A stretch of DNA of 64,000 nucleotides, taken from positions 1,178,001-1,242,000 of the forward strand of contig NZ_JACCFQ010000001.1 in NCBI RefSeq assembly GCF_013410215.1, given 5' to 3'. A model generated the notes under the pieces. It searched no databases. It saw only the letters and a list, made by a program, of their open reading frames with translations, and was not told the DNA's origin. Position numbers and translations under genes: made by a program. Within the stretch, counting starts at the first letter, position 1. Each line of letters starts with the position of its first letter. This document shows, in pieces, positions 1 through 8,527 of this stretch. This DNA comes from Nesterenkonia sandarakina. GTDB taxonomy: Bacteria; Actinomycetota; Actinomycetes; Actinomycetales; Micrococcaceae.

Positions 1-999
1 AAGCTGCGCGAGGTCCGCGCGGTGGCGGATCGGATCACCGTGATCCGGCGCGGCGCCGTGGTGGGGGAGACCTCGCCGCGCTCCACCGAGACCGAGCTGG
101 CAGGGCTGATGGTCGGCCGCGAGGTCAGCCTGACCACTGCCAAAGAGGTCGCCGATCCGGGCGAGGTCAGCTTCGAGGTGCGCGGACTGACCGTGCTCAA
201 CAGCGCAGACAAGATCGTCGTGGACGACGTGGACCTCTCCCTGCGGCGCGGGGAGATCCTGGTGATCGCCGGGGTCGACGGCAATGGACAGAGCGAGCTG
301 GCTCAGACCATCCTCGGGATCCGGAGCCCGGTGGCAGGCAGCATTCTGCTCGATGACAAGGACCTGGCTCCGCTGAGCATCAAGCAGCGCCTGGCTGCGG
401 GACTGGGCTTCGTGCCCGAGGATCGCAGCACCGACGGTGTCATCGGCGCATTCACCATCACCGAGAACTACGCCCTGGACATGTATGACCGACCGCCCTA
501 TGCCGGCGGGCCCGGCAACATCGCGCTGCGCCTTCCGGTGATGCGCGAGGCTGCGCAGACCCAGGCCGAACGCTTCGATGTGCGCATGGGCACCGTGGAC
601 GACCCGATCTCCACCCTCTCTGGGGGCAACCAGCAGAAGGTCGTGCTGGCCCGCGAGATGAGTCGAGACCTGCGGCTCTTTGTGGCCAGCCAGCCCACCC
701 GTGGCCTGGACGTCGGCTCGATCGAGTTCGTGCACCGCACGATCATCGAGGAGCGGGACAAGGGGACCCCATGCCTGATCGTCTCCACCGAGCTCGATGA
801 GGCGCTGAACCTGGCGGACCGGATCGCGGTGATGTACCGCGGCCGAGTCGTGGGCATCGTCCCGGCCAGCACCAGCCGCGACGTGCTGGGCCTGATGATG
901 GCAGGAGTGCCCGCCGAGGAGGCGCAGACCCAGGCCGCCACCCACCACACCGTGCTGGCCGAGGCCGATGAGCGGGCCGAAGCAGAGGAGAACAAGTGA
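1..999 (+). CDS. ABC importer ATPase, C-terminal part (nucleoside/simple-sugar type; cut by window edge)
   Basis: This is the ATP-hydrolysing subunit of a BMP-type importer for purine nucleosides or simple sugars, acting on the cytoplasmic face of the membrane. The frame is open from base 1, so the start lies outside the window. What remains is the end of the first ATPase cassette and the whole second one. The second has a Walker A-like loop (GVDGNGQSE), a clear signature motif (LSGGNQQK) and a degenerate Walker B followed by PTRGLDVGS, the pattern of double-cassette sugar/nucleoside ATPases such as B. subtilis NupO (YufO). The stop overlaps the next gene by 4 bp (GTGA), so it heads an operon with two permeases. 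The substrate is inferred from family and from the paired permeases; the solute-binding lipoprotein is not in the window. Confidence 0.88.
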   Translation, partial: KLREVRAVADRITVIRRGAVVGETSPRSTETELAGLMVGREVSLTTAKEVADPGEVSFEVRGLTVLNSADKIVVDDVDLSLRRGEILVIAGVDGNGQSELAQTILGIRSPVAGSILLDDKDLAPLSIKQRLAAGLGFVPEDRSTDGVIGAFTITENYALDMYDRPPYAGGPGNIALRLPVMREAAQTQAERFDVRMGTVDDPISTLSGGNQQKVVLAREMSRDLRLFVASQPTRGLDVGSIEFVHRTIIEERDKGTPCLIVSTELDEALNLADRIAVMYRGRVVGIVPASTSRDVLGLMMAGVPAEEAQTQAATHHTVLAEADERAEAEENK

Positions 1000-2423
1000 G
1001 CGCAACAGGGCCCCAGACCGGGATGACCCCTGCCCCGAAGCCCGAGCAGCAGAGCCCCTGGGCCGAGGCCGAAGGCCGACTCTCGCGCGCCCTGCGCGAG
1101 CTGGGTCAGACCTCCTGGGTGGTGACGGTCCTCGCCGTCGTCGTGGCCCTGGTGGTCGGCGCAGTGCTGATCCTCGCCGCCAGCCGGGACGTCCAGGCCA
1201 GCCTCAGCTACTTCTTCGCCCAGCCCAGCGCCTTCCTGGAGACCTCCTTCCAGGTGCTGCGCGAGGCCTACTCCGCATTGTTCCGCGGCGCCGTCTTCGA
1301 CTGGCAGGCGCCCTCCGTGGCACGTTCGATCCGTCCGCTGACCGAGACCATGGTCTACTCGGTGCCGCTGATCCTGGCCGGACTGGGCATCGCGATCGGC
1401 TTCCGCTCCGGGATGCTGAACATCGGTGGTCAGGGCCAGATCATCCTTGGCGCGACCTCCGCCGGGTTCCTGGGCTACGCGCTCTCGATGCCGGTGGGGC
1501 TGCACGTGCTCCTGGCACTGGCCGGCGGCATCCTCGGCGGCGCCATCTGGGGCGGGATCGCAGGTGTGCTCAAGGCGCGCACCGGCGCCAATGAGGTGAT
1601 CGTGACGATCATGCTCAACAACATCGCCATCTACCTCCTCGCCTATCTGCTGCAGCAGCAGTGGTTCAAGCAGACCGGCTCCAACCAGCCGCTCTCGAGC
1701 TCGGTGGATGAATCGGCGCAGCTCTTCTCCCTGCTGGGCCCCGGCTTCCGGCTCCACGCCGGCTTCCTGGTCGCGATCCTGGCGACCATCGCCGTCTGGT
1801 GGCTCCTGGAGCGGTCCACCCTGGGCTTCGAGTTCCGCGCCATCGGAGAGAACCCGGAGGCCGCCCGCACCGCGGGGATCAACGTGCCCAAGGCCACCGC
1901 GCTGGTGCTGGTGATCGCCGGTGGTCTCGCCGGGCTCGGCGGCGCCGCGCACGTGCTGGGCACCGAATACCGGCTGGCCGGCGGAGTCGCCGGCACGCTG
2001 GGCTTCGATGCCATCACGGTCGCGCTGCTCGGCCGCTCCAAGCCGCTGGGCACCTTCCTGGCCGGTCTGCTGCTGGGCGGGCTGCGTGCCGGCGGGGTGC
2101 TGATGCAGGCACAGACCGGCACCCCGATCGACATCGTGCTGGTCCTGCAGGCTGTGATCGTGCTGATGATCGCCGCACCGCCGCTGGTCCGGGCGATCTT
2201 CTTCCTGCCCCATGCCGACGGACGTCCCCGGATCGGGCGTCGCCGCGCGCGCAGCAAGACTCCCCGTGAGCATGCCGCCGCCGAGACCCCGGAGCGTGAG
2301 CTGCAGACCGCCGGCGCACCGAGCGCCCCACCCGGGACCGCAGCATCCGACACCGACACGCCGGGTCCTGAAGCACCGAACCCCGGTTCATCGAGCAGCA
2401 ACCCACAGGAGCCTGGCAAGTGA
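996..2423 (+). CDS. ABC importer permease, NupP/YufP type
   Basis: Integral-membrane subunit of the same importer, about 475 residues with a GTG start that overlaps the ATPase stop by 4 bp. A hydrophilic N-terminus of about 40 residues precedes roughly ten membrane segments. The central region has the BPD_transp_2 hallmark for this family, including GMLNIGGQGQI near residue 140 and NEVIVTIMLNNIA near residue 200. The C-terminal 65 residues are a Pro/Ala/Ser/Thr-rich cytoplasmic tail that looks disordered and is longer than usual. It pairs with the following permease to form a heterodimeric channel. It could carry nucleosides, ribose-like sugars or related compounds; family assignment is firm and substrate is not. 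Confidence 0.87.
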   Translation: MSATGPQTGMTPAPKPEQQSPWAEAEGRLSRALRELGQTSWVVTVLAVVVALVVGAVLILAASRDVQASLSYFFAQPSAFLETSFQVLREAYSALFRGAVFDWQAPSVARSIRPLTETMVYSVPLILAGLGIAIGFRSGMLNIGGQGQIILGATSAGFLGYALSMPVGLHVLLALAGGILGGAIWGGIAGVLKARTGANEVIVTIMLNNIAIYLLAYLLQQQWFKQTGSNQPLSSSVDESAQLFSLLGPGFRLHAGFLVAILATIAVWWLLERSTLGFEFRAIGENPEAARTAGINVPKATALVLVIAGGLAGLGGAAHVLGTEYRLAGGVAGTLGFDAITVALLGRSKPLGTFLAGLLLGGLRAGGVLMQAQTGTPIDIVLVLQAVIVLMIAAPPLVRAIFFLPHADGRPRIGRRRARSKTPREHAAAETPERELQTAGAPSAPPGTAASDTDTPGPEAPNPGSSSSNPQEPGK

Positions 2424-3721
2424 GCGAACAGACCGTTGGCAGCACTGCCGTCCACGCCGAACCGGCGGAGCGGCCCTCCACCGGAGTCCGGCCGATCTCC
2501 TGGAAGTACCCGATCACCTACGCCGTGCTGGCGGTGCTGGGAGTGTTCTTCGCACTGACCACCCCGGCAGGAGCGCGTACCAATTTCCGGCTCTCCTCAG
2601 GACGGGACTTCTTCGAGATCCCGCTGGTGGAGCTGCCCTCGCGTCCAGCGGCCTGGATCCTGGCGGTGGCGCTGCTCGCCCTGGCCGGGCTCGCCATCTT
2701 CCAGGCGTCACGCCGGAGGAAGACCGGACTGTGGCTGCCGCTGCTCTTCGGGGTGCTCTTCGTGTTCGCCTTCCTGGTCTGGGCCGGTGCCGATCGCGGC
2801 GCCGTGATCCCGCTTGTCACCATGCTCACCGGAGCACTGGCCCTCTCGGTGCCGCTGATCTTCGGCGCCATGTGCGGGCTGGTGGGTGAGCGTTCGGGGG
2901 TGATCAACATCGCCATCGAGGCTCAGCTGCTGGCCGGGGCGTTCCTCGCCGCCGTGGCGGCCTCCGTGTTCACCAGCGCCTATATGGGTCTGGTGTTCGC
3001 CCCGATCGCCGGGGCGCTGGTGGGTGCGCTGTTGGTGTTCTTCTCCGTGAAGTACCAGGTGAACCAGATCATCGTGGGTGTGGTGCTCAACGTGCTGATC
3101 ATCGGTCTGACCGGGTACCTGTTCTCCACGGTGCTGACCCAGAACCCCGAGCTGTGGAACGCCCGGCAGCAGCTGCCGCGGCTGCCGATCCCGGGGCTCT
3201 CACAGATCCCGGTGATCGGTCCGGTGCTGTTCAACCAGACCATTCTGGTCTACCTGATGTACCTCATCGTCGGGGTGCTCAATGTGTTCCTGTTCCGCTC
3301 GCGCTGGGGCCTGCGCACCCGCGCGGTGGGCGAGCACCCCAAGGCCGCGGACACTGTGGGCATCAAGGTCAACCGGATGCGGGTCTACAACGTGATCCTG
3401 GCCGGGGGGATCGCCGGCCTGGGTGGTGCGTTCTTCACCATCGGGCAGGGGCTGGCCTTCGGCAAGGAGATGTCTGCAGGTGCCGGCTTCATTGCGCTGG
3501 CCGCGATGATCCTGGGCCGGTGGCACCCGATCGGGGCGCTGCTGGCGGCGCTGCTCTTCGGCTTCTCCACCTCGCTGGGCAACACCCTGGCTACCATCGG
3601 GACCCCGGTGCCCTCGGAGGCGCTGCTGATGCTGCCCTATGTGATCACCATCTTCGCCGTGGCCGGCTTCGTCGGAAGGGTTCGGCCGCCCGCGGCGAAC
3701 GGCACTCCGTATGTGAAATAG
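2420..3721 (+). CDS. ABC importer permease, NupQ/YufQ type
   Basis: Second permease of the importer, 433 residues, GTG start overlapping the previous stop by 4 bp. An N-terminal extension with three predicted membrane spans (about residues 33-135) precedes the conserved permease core. The core contains the motif SGVINIAIEAQLL near residue 160 and VNQIIVGVVLNVLI near residue 215, which match the partner permease and the YufQ family. It is the last gene of the operon. A 99-bp gap to the CBS gene holds no clear terminator hairpin, so read-through is possible. Confidence 0.87.
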   Translation: MSEQTVGSTAVHAEPAERPSTGVRPISWKYPITYAVLAVLGVFFALTTPAGARTNFRLSSGRDFFEIPLVELPSRPAAWILAVALLALAGLAIFQASRRRKTGLWLPLLFGVLFVFAFLVWAGADRGAVIPLVTMLTGALALSVPLIFGAMCGLVGERSGVINIAIEAQLLAGAFLAAVAASVFTSAYMGLVFAPIAGALVGALLVFFSVKYQVNQIIVGVVLNVLIIGLTGYLFSTVLTQNPELWNARQQLPRLPIPGLSQIPVIGPVLFNQTILVYLMYLIVGVLNVFLFRSRWGLRTRAVGEHPKAADTVGIKVNRMRVYNVILAGGIAGLGGAFFTIGQGLAFGKEMSAGAGFIALAAMILGRWHPIGALLAALLFGFSTSLGNTLATIGTPVPSEALLMLPYVITIFAVAGFVGRVRPPAANGTPYVK

Positions 3722-3820
3722 CTCCAGCTCAAAGGTGACGTTTTTACCGCGGGAGAGGTTCCGGATAGTCTCTTAACGGCTCAAGCAGCGGGCTCTTGGT
3801 TCACTAGTCAAGGGTTTCCC

Positions 3821-4315
3821 ATGGAGCACATCTCACCTTTTGCCGCCCGGCCTCCCGGGCCCCCCGCCGCAGTGTCCCCGCAGGACGCGGGAATCGCCCG
3901 AGTCGCTGATCTCATGTCGCCGGTGGAGTCGGTGGTCTCAGTGACCGCGCCGCTGCGCGACGCCGCCGAGCTGGTGCACGGACTTGATACTGCCGCCGTC
4001 GTCCTCGGGCTCTCGCACCAGCCGCTGGGCCTGATCACCGCCGCGTCCCTGAACGAGGCTGCGCAGAAGCACCCGCAGGACTGGCAGAAGAAGCGCTGCG
4101 CCGCCCTGCTCGGCGGCGCCCCGCATCCGGTGTCCCCGGAGGACTCGATCGAGGACGTGCTGAGCCGTTACCGCCGGGCCGGAGCCCACCCGCTGCTGGT
4201 GCTCGACGCCGGTGAGGCAGTAGGCGTCCTTTACCCGGACCCGGTTTTCAGCTGGTGCCTCACCCAGCCCTCCTCGGTCTTCGACGCGCTGGGACTCGGC
4301 CCCGATCCCCGCTGA
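3821..4315 (+). CDS. CBS-domain protein
   Basis: Small cytoplasmic protein of 164 residues with a CBS-domain pair, starting at DLMSPVESVVSV (about residue 30) and finishing around residue 150. CBS pairs bind adenosyl nucleotides and usually gate another protein, but no fused effector domain is present. The ATG is preceded by CAAGGG, a usable ribosome binding site. It follows the nucleoside importer by 99 bp on the same strand, which could hint at a nucleotide-sensing role, but that is only positional inference. The target protein is unknown. Confidence 0.72.
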   Translation: MEHISPFAARPPGPPAAVSPQDAGIARVADLMSPVESVVSVTAPLRDAAELVHGLDTAAVVLGLSHQPLGLITAASLNEAAQKHPQDWQKKRCAALLGGAPHPVSPEDSIEDVLSRYRRAGAHPLLVLDAGEAVGVLYPDPVFSWCLTQPSSVFDALGLGPDPR

Positions 4316-4395
4316 GCCGGTGGCATCTGGACTACTCTGAGCACGGGATCGGCTGAGACCCAGCACACCATTCGAGCACAGGAAATCGAGGCGCC

Positions 4396-5238
4396 ATGAG
4401 AATCGCAGTCACCGGATCCACCGGGAAGCTCGGGACCGTCGTCGCGCGGGAGCTGCGCGCCGCGGGGCATCAGGTCATCGGATTCGACGCGGAAGGCACG
4501 CGCGGGCCCGGTTTCGTGAAGCTTGACCTCACCGACTACGGGCAGGTCATCGACGCGCTCGGCGGAGTCGGTGATCAGCACGACGGTGTGGAGGCGCTCG
4601 TGCACCTGGCGGCCGTTCCGGCGCCTGGGATTCGGACCGACGCGGCCACCTTCCACAACAACATCACCGCGACCTTCAACGTCTTCTGGGCAGCGGCCCG
4701 GCTGGGGATAGAGCGCATCGTCTACGCCTCCTCGGAGACCGTGCTCGGGCTGCCCTTTGAGACTCCGCCGCCCTATATCCCGGTCGACGAGCAGTACCCG
4801 GCGCGGCCCGAGTCCACTTACTCGCTGGTCAAACATCTCGAGGAGCAGATGGCCATCGAGCTGGTCCGGTGGAACCCGAAGCTCTCGATCACCGCGCTGC
4901 GCTTCTCCAACGTGATGAACCCCGAGGACTACGCCGAGTTCCCGGGCTTCGACTCCGATGCGACGCTGCGCAAGTGGAACCTCTGGGGCTACATCGACGC
5001 CCGCGACGGCGCCCAGGCCGTCCAGCGCGCCCTCGAGGTCGCCGGACCCGGGTTCGAGCGGTACATCATCGCCGCCGCGGACACGGTGATGTCACGCGCC
5101 AATGCGGACCTTGTCGCAGAGGTCTTCCCGGACGTCGAGCTGCGCGGAGAGCTCGGCGTGAATGACACGCTGCTCTCCATCGAGAAGGCCCGCCGCGAGC
5201 TGGGCTACGAGCCGAGACACTCCTGGCGCGATTCCTGA
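4396..5238 (+). CDS. NAD-dependent epimerase/dehydratase (extended SDR)
   Basis: A 280-residue extended short-chain dehydrogenase. The N-terminus carries the NAD-binding loop GSTGKLG (residues 7-13). The catalytic YSLVK (Tyr-x-x-x-Lys) is near residue 140, preceded by YASSETV carrying the active-site serine. The family acts on nucleotide sugars or on related carbonyl substrates; nothing nearby identifies the substrate. Start is the ATG at 4396 with AGGAAATCGAGG upstream. The gene ends just before a strong bidirectional terminator, so it is the last rightward gene of this block. Confidence 0.8.
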   Translation: MRIAVTGSTGKLGTVVARELRAAGHQVIGFDAEGTRGPGFVKLDLTDYGQVIDALGGVGDQHDGVEALVHLAAVPAPGIRTDAATFHNNITATFNVFWAAARLGIERIVYASSETVLGLPFETPPPYIPVDEQYPARPESTYSLVKHLEEQMAIELVRWNPKLSITALRFSNVMNPEDYAEFPGFDSDATLRKWNLWGYIDARDGAQAVQRALEVAGPGFERYIIAAADTVMSRANADLVAEVFPDVELRGELGVNDTLLSIEKARRELGYEPRHSWRDS

Positions 5239-5286
5239 GGGACCCCGCTCCGGGCGCAGAGCAGGGACCCCGCGCCAGGCGCAGAA

Positions 5287-5324
5287 CAGAGGCCCCCTCT
5301 CCAGCGTTGGAGCGGGGGCCTCTG
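5287..5324. terminator. Bidirectional hairpin terminator
   Basis: Perfect 11-bp arms, CAGAGGCCCCC (5287-5297) and GGGGGCCTCTG (5314-5324), with an inner CTCCA/TGGAG pairing in the loop. It sits between the convergent SDR gene and the symporter gene and can serve both strands. Confidence 0.85.
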
Positions 5325-5358
5325 CTCGATCTGGCTGCGGCCTGGGCCGCAGCCAGGA

Positions 5359-7035
5359 TCAGGAACGCACTGCCGCCTTTCGGGTCTGCGGGTACCGGAT
5401 ATCTTCGACCATCTCCTGGACCGCGGCGCTGGGCGGTGCCGTCAGCTTCGAGACCACGATGGTGACCACGAAGTTCACTGCCGCGCCGACCGCGCCGATG
5501 CCCTCGGGGGAGACGTTGAGGATGTGTTCGTTCGCGCTGGTGCCGAAGACCTCCAGCGTGTAGATCATGTAGGTGCCGGTGAACGCCAGACCGGTCAGCA
5601 TGCCTGCCGTGGCGCCGGGGCCGTTGGCCTTCTTCCAGAAGATCCCCAGGATCAGGATCGGGAAGAAGCTCGCCGCCGCCAGTCCGAAGGCGAACGCGAC
5701 CACCTGGGCCACGAAGGCCGGTGGGTTGATGCCGGCCCAGATGGCGAAGAGGATGGCCACGCCCATCGCGATGCGACCGACCATCATCTGCTCCTTCTCG
5801 GAGGCGCCGTTCTTCTTGAAGACCCGGAAGTAGAGGTCATGCGAGGCGGCCGAGGAGATGACCAGCAGCAGGCCCGCCGCGGTGGACATGGCGGCCGCCA
5901 TGCCGCCGGCGGCCATCAGTCCCACGATCGGGGCCGGCAGTCCGCCGATCTCGGGGGAGGCCAGGACCAGGATGTCGTTGTTCACGATCAGATCCGCCCC
6001 GGAGGTGGCGAGGTTGGAGACGGTCTGGATCGACTCGGCGTCCTCGTTCACCGTCACCAGACCGGTCGCGCCCCAGGTGTTGATCCAATCCGGCAGCGAG
6101 TCCGGGCCCTGGCCCTGCACGCCCTGGAGCAGGTTCAGCTTGGTGAAGGCCCCCACCGCAGGGGCGGTGAGGTAGAGCAGCGAGATGAAGAACAGCGCCC
6201 AGAAAGCCGAGTAGCGTGCGCCGCGGACCGTCTTGGTGGTGTAGAACCGGATGATCACATGCGGCAGCCCCGCTGTGCCCAGCATCAGCGAGAGCGTCAC
6301 CAGGAACACGTCGATCTGGCCGCCGGCCCGACCGGAGAACGCCTCGGTGAACTCGTTGAGGCCGAACTCCACGCTGAGCGAGTCCAGCTCCGTGAGGATC
6401 TGTCCGTAGGAGATCTGCGGAACCGGGATCCCCGTGGTCTGGTAGGCCACGGCGAAGGCCGGAATCAGGTAGGCGATGATCAGCACGGTGTACTGCGCCA
6501 CCTGGGTGTAGGTGATCCCCTTCATCCCGCCGAGCACGGCGTAGACGAAGATGACGACGGCGACCAGCACCACGCCCCACTCCACCGAGAGGTTCAGGAA
6601 CCGGCTGAACACGATGCCGCCGCCGGCCATCTGACCGACCACGTAGGTGAAGGAGACCACGATGGCGGCGATGGCCGCCACGATGCGCACCGACTCGGAG
6701 TACCGATCGCCCACGAACTCCGGCACCGTGAACTTGCCCCATTTGCGCAGGTAGGGCGCCAGCAGCAGGGCCAGCAGCACGTAGCCGCCGGTCCAGCCCA
6801 TCAGGTAGACCGAGCCGTCAGAGCCCAGGAAGGCGATGAGCCCTGCCATGCCGATGAAGCTGGCCGCGCTCATCCAGTCGGCCGCGACTGCCGCGCCGTT
6901 GGCGAGTGTCGGGACCCCCTGAGAGGCGACGTAGAACTCCTTGGTCTCCTTCACCCGGGAGCGCCAGGCGATGATGATGTAGATCCCGAAGGTCAGGATG
7001 ATGAAGAAGAACGTCCAGAACTGGGTCTCAGTCAC
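5359..7035 (-). CDS. Sodium:solute symporter, large subunit (acetate/monocarboxylate type)
   Basis: Secondary transporter of the SSS family, 558 residues with about 13 membrane spans, importing a small carboxylate such as acetate with Na+. It belongs to the two-component branch in which the symporter is paired with a small DUF4212 subunit. Conserved stretches include AADWMSAASFIGMAG (near residue 52) and GTAGLPHVIIRFYTT (near residue 255), both seen in ActP-like proteins. The GTG start (7035) overlaps the stop of the DUF4212 gene by 4 bp, indicating translational coupling. A CRP/GlxR-like site lies upstream of the operon. Substrate is inferred from family. Confidence 0.86.
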   Translation of the reverse strand: MTETQFWTFFFIILTFGIYIIIAWRSRVKETKEFYVASQGVPTLANGAAVAADWMSAASFIGMAGLIAFLGSDGSVYLMGWTGGYVLLALLLAPYLRKWGKFTVPEFVGDRYSESVRIVAAIAAIVVSFTYVVGQMAGGGIVFSRFLNLSVEWGVVLVAVVIFVYAVLGGMKGITYTQVAQYTVLIIAYLIPAFAVAYQTTGIPVPQISYGQILTELDSLSVEFGLNEFTEAFSGRAGGQIDVFLVTLSLMLGTAGLPHVIIRFYTTKTVRGARYSAFWALFFISLLYLTAPAVGAFTKLNLLQGVQGQGPDSLPDWINTWGATGLVTVNEDAESIQTVSNLATSGADLIVNNDILVLASPEIGGLPAPIVGLMAAGGMAAAMSTAAGLLLVISSAASHDLYFRVFKKNGASEKEQMMVGRIAMGVAILFAIWAGINPPAFVAQVVAFAFGLAAASFFPILILGIFWKKANGPGATAGMLTGLAFTGTYMIYTLEVFGTSANEHILNVSPEGIGAVGAAVNFVVTIVVSKLTAPPSAAVQEMVEDIRYPQTRKAAVRS

Positions 7036-7358
7036 TTGTAGCCACCCTCTTCATTGCGCTCGGCCACCCCGAACTCGTCGTCGATCCGGTCCATCCACAG
7101 CGCGTAGACCAGAATCAGGATGACGAAGACGTAGATGGAGCCCTGCTGGGCGAACCACAGGCCCAGCGGGAAGCCCAGGATCACGATGTTGTTCAGCGGC
7201 TCGATCAGCAGAATGCCGAAGCCGAAGGAGACGGTGAACCATATGGCCAGCAGCGTGATCATCAGCCGGAGGTTCTTTTTCCAGTAGCGCTTGCGCCAGC
7301 TGATGTCCTCCGCCTCTGGCGGACCGCCGGAGATGCCCTCATGTGCCACATCGGACAT
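7032..7358 (-). CDS. DUF4212 symporter small subunit
   Basis: A 108-residue membrane protein with two hydrophobic spans, matching the DUF4212 small subunit of SSS-type transporters. The signature is WRKRYWKKNLRLM just before the first span. I chose the ATG at 7358 because AAGGGAG lies just upstream; the open frame extends further to 7430 but without a ribosome binding site. Its role is probably assembly or regulation of the large subunit, with which it overlaps by 4 bp. The family is recognised mainly by its fixed position next to the symporter. Confidence 0.85.
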   Translation of the reverse strand: MSDVAHEGISGGPPEAEDISWRKRYWKKNLRLMITLLAIWFTVSFGFGILLIEPLNNIVILGFPLGLWFAQQGSIYVFVILILVYALWMDRIDDEFGVAERNEEGGYK

Positions 7359-7432
7359 GTCAGGCTCCCTTCTTTCGTATGCGAGTGATTCGCCCGCGCG
7401 GGTGCGCAGGAGCTGACCTAAGCCAGCCAAAA

Positions 7433-7448
7433 TGTGAGACAGATCACA
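7433..7448. promoter_or_regulatory. CRP/GlxR-type cAMP receptor binding site
   Basis: The 16-mer TGTGAGACAGATCACA is a perfect match to the TGTGA-N6-TCACA consensus of cAMP-CRP, called GlxR or Crp in actinobacteria. It lies 75 bp upstream of the leftward symporter operon and 187 bp upstream of the rightward one, so it could control one or both. Confidence 0.75.
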
Positions 7449-7634
7449 AGGGGTTGGATGACCAGCGGTGCATCTGTGTTTGCCAGCGGCGGGAATCCGC
7501 CGCTGAGCGGGTGAGTCGGTTCGGTGGACCGTTCAGCGCGCAGAATCCACCGCTCGGGGCCGGGGATCCACCGCTTGAAGGGGTTCTCAGCTTCAGACTT
7601 CGCCTGTGTCATGGATCACACCTAAGATGGCGAC

Positions 7635-8117
7635 ATGACCACGACAGCAGACAAGGGCCTCTACGGCGGGATCACGGCCCGCCTGAAGGCTGGCAGCGCC
7701 ACCGGCTGGGGGGTCTTCCACCCCGGCAGCAAGGCGATGATCCTGGGTGGACTGATGCTGATCGTCTCGGCCTTCCTGCCCTGGGTCTATCTGCCCTTCA
7801 TGGAGCAGGTCACCGGGGAGACCTACGCGCTGCGCGGCACGGATGGACCAGGGGTGCTGACCCTTGCCGTGGGCTTCTTGGCCTTCGCCGGCGGATTCGT
7901 GCCCCGCCGCAGGCTGGCCATCGCCCACGCCATGATCCCTGGTCTGCTGGTCGCGGGGATCGTGGTGCTGCAGGCCTGGAACATCCTCGCCTTCTCCGCG
8001 AGCTCCGGCGCCTGGGGCGGGCTGCTGCCAGGGATGGGTCTCGTGCTTGCCGGCGGCGGCGCCGTGGTGCTGCTGAAGTCCGCCTGGAACATGTACCGGA
8101 CGTGGCTCCCCGCCTGA
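7635..8117 (+). CDS. Four-span membrane protein of unknown function
   Basis: A 160-residue hydrophobic protein with about four membrane segments (about residues 33-55, 72-90, 95-115 and 125-145) and a charged loop GFVPRRRLAIAHA between spans 2 and 3. I do not recognise the family. The gene is probably leaderless: TAAGAT at 7623-7628 is followed by exactly six bases and then the ATG. It precedes the symporter/two-component operon by 17 bp on the same strand and may be its first gene. Confidence 0.7.
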   Translation: MTTTADKGLYGGITARLKAGSATGWGVFHPGSKAMILGGLMLIVSAFLPWVYLPFMEQVTGETYALRGTDGPGVLTLAVGFLAFAGGFVPRRRLAIAHAMIPGLLVAGIVVLQAWNILAFSASSGAWGGLLPGMGLVLAGGGAVVLLKSAWNMYRTWLPA

Positions 8118-8134
8118 ACGGGCGTCCCACCGAG

Positions 8135-8527
8135 GTGATCGGACCGACTTCCTCGCCACCCTCGCCGGAGGACCTGCCCGCCGAGGCCGCCGCTGACACC
8201 GAGGTCCGAGACACCCCCGCCGAGGTCGACGCGGCCTTCCGGGCCCAGCGCGGCATCGCCATCGCCTACTTCTTGGTCTTCCTGGTCCTGGTCGCCGCGT
8301 TTCCGGTGCTGACCATCACGCTGCAGTGGTGGACCGGGGCGCGGGTTCTGGGGGAGCTCAGCCCCGGCTTCGTCGCCGCGGCCGGCGGCCTCTACCTGGC
8401 CTTCGCGGTGATCGGGATCGCTGCGGCGCGACTCAGCGCCTCGGTGGAATCACGGATGCTGGGTGGTCAGCAGCACCCCGACGACGACGCCGGCGCCTCC
8501 GCGGGCAGCGGAGAGGCACCCCGATGA
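8135..8527 (+). CDS. DUF485-like two-span membrane protein, symporter partner
   Basis: About 130 residues with an acidic N-terminus, two membrane spans (about residues 47-70 and 85-108) and a charged tail. Length, two-span layout and position directly ahead of an acetate-type symporter match DUF485 proteins, the usual partners of ActP. The stop overlaps the symporter ATG (ATGA at 8524). The start is uncertain: GTG at 8135 is chosen, but GTG at 8102 is also in frame and would overlap the preceding gene. DUF485 membership is a judgement from layout, not a clear motif match. Confidence 0.65.
   Translation: MIGPTSSPPSPEDLPAEAAADTEVRDTPAEVDAAFRAQRGIAIAYFLVFLVLVAAFPVLTITLQWWTGARVLGELSPGFVAAAGGLYLAFAVIGIAAARLSASVESRMLGGQQHPDDDAGASAGSGEAPR

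Noticed and set aside
498-2273. 591-codon open frame on the minus strand
   Set aside because: It is antisense to the ABC permease, is rich in Gln, His, Gly and Asp as GC-skewed shadows are, and has no recognisable domain.
5524-7041. 505-codon plus-strand frame
   Set aside because: Antisense shadow of the symporter gene, rich in His, Gln, Arg and Gly, without motifs.
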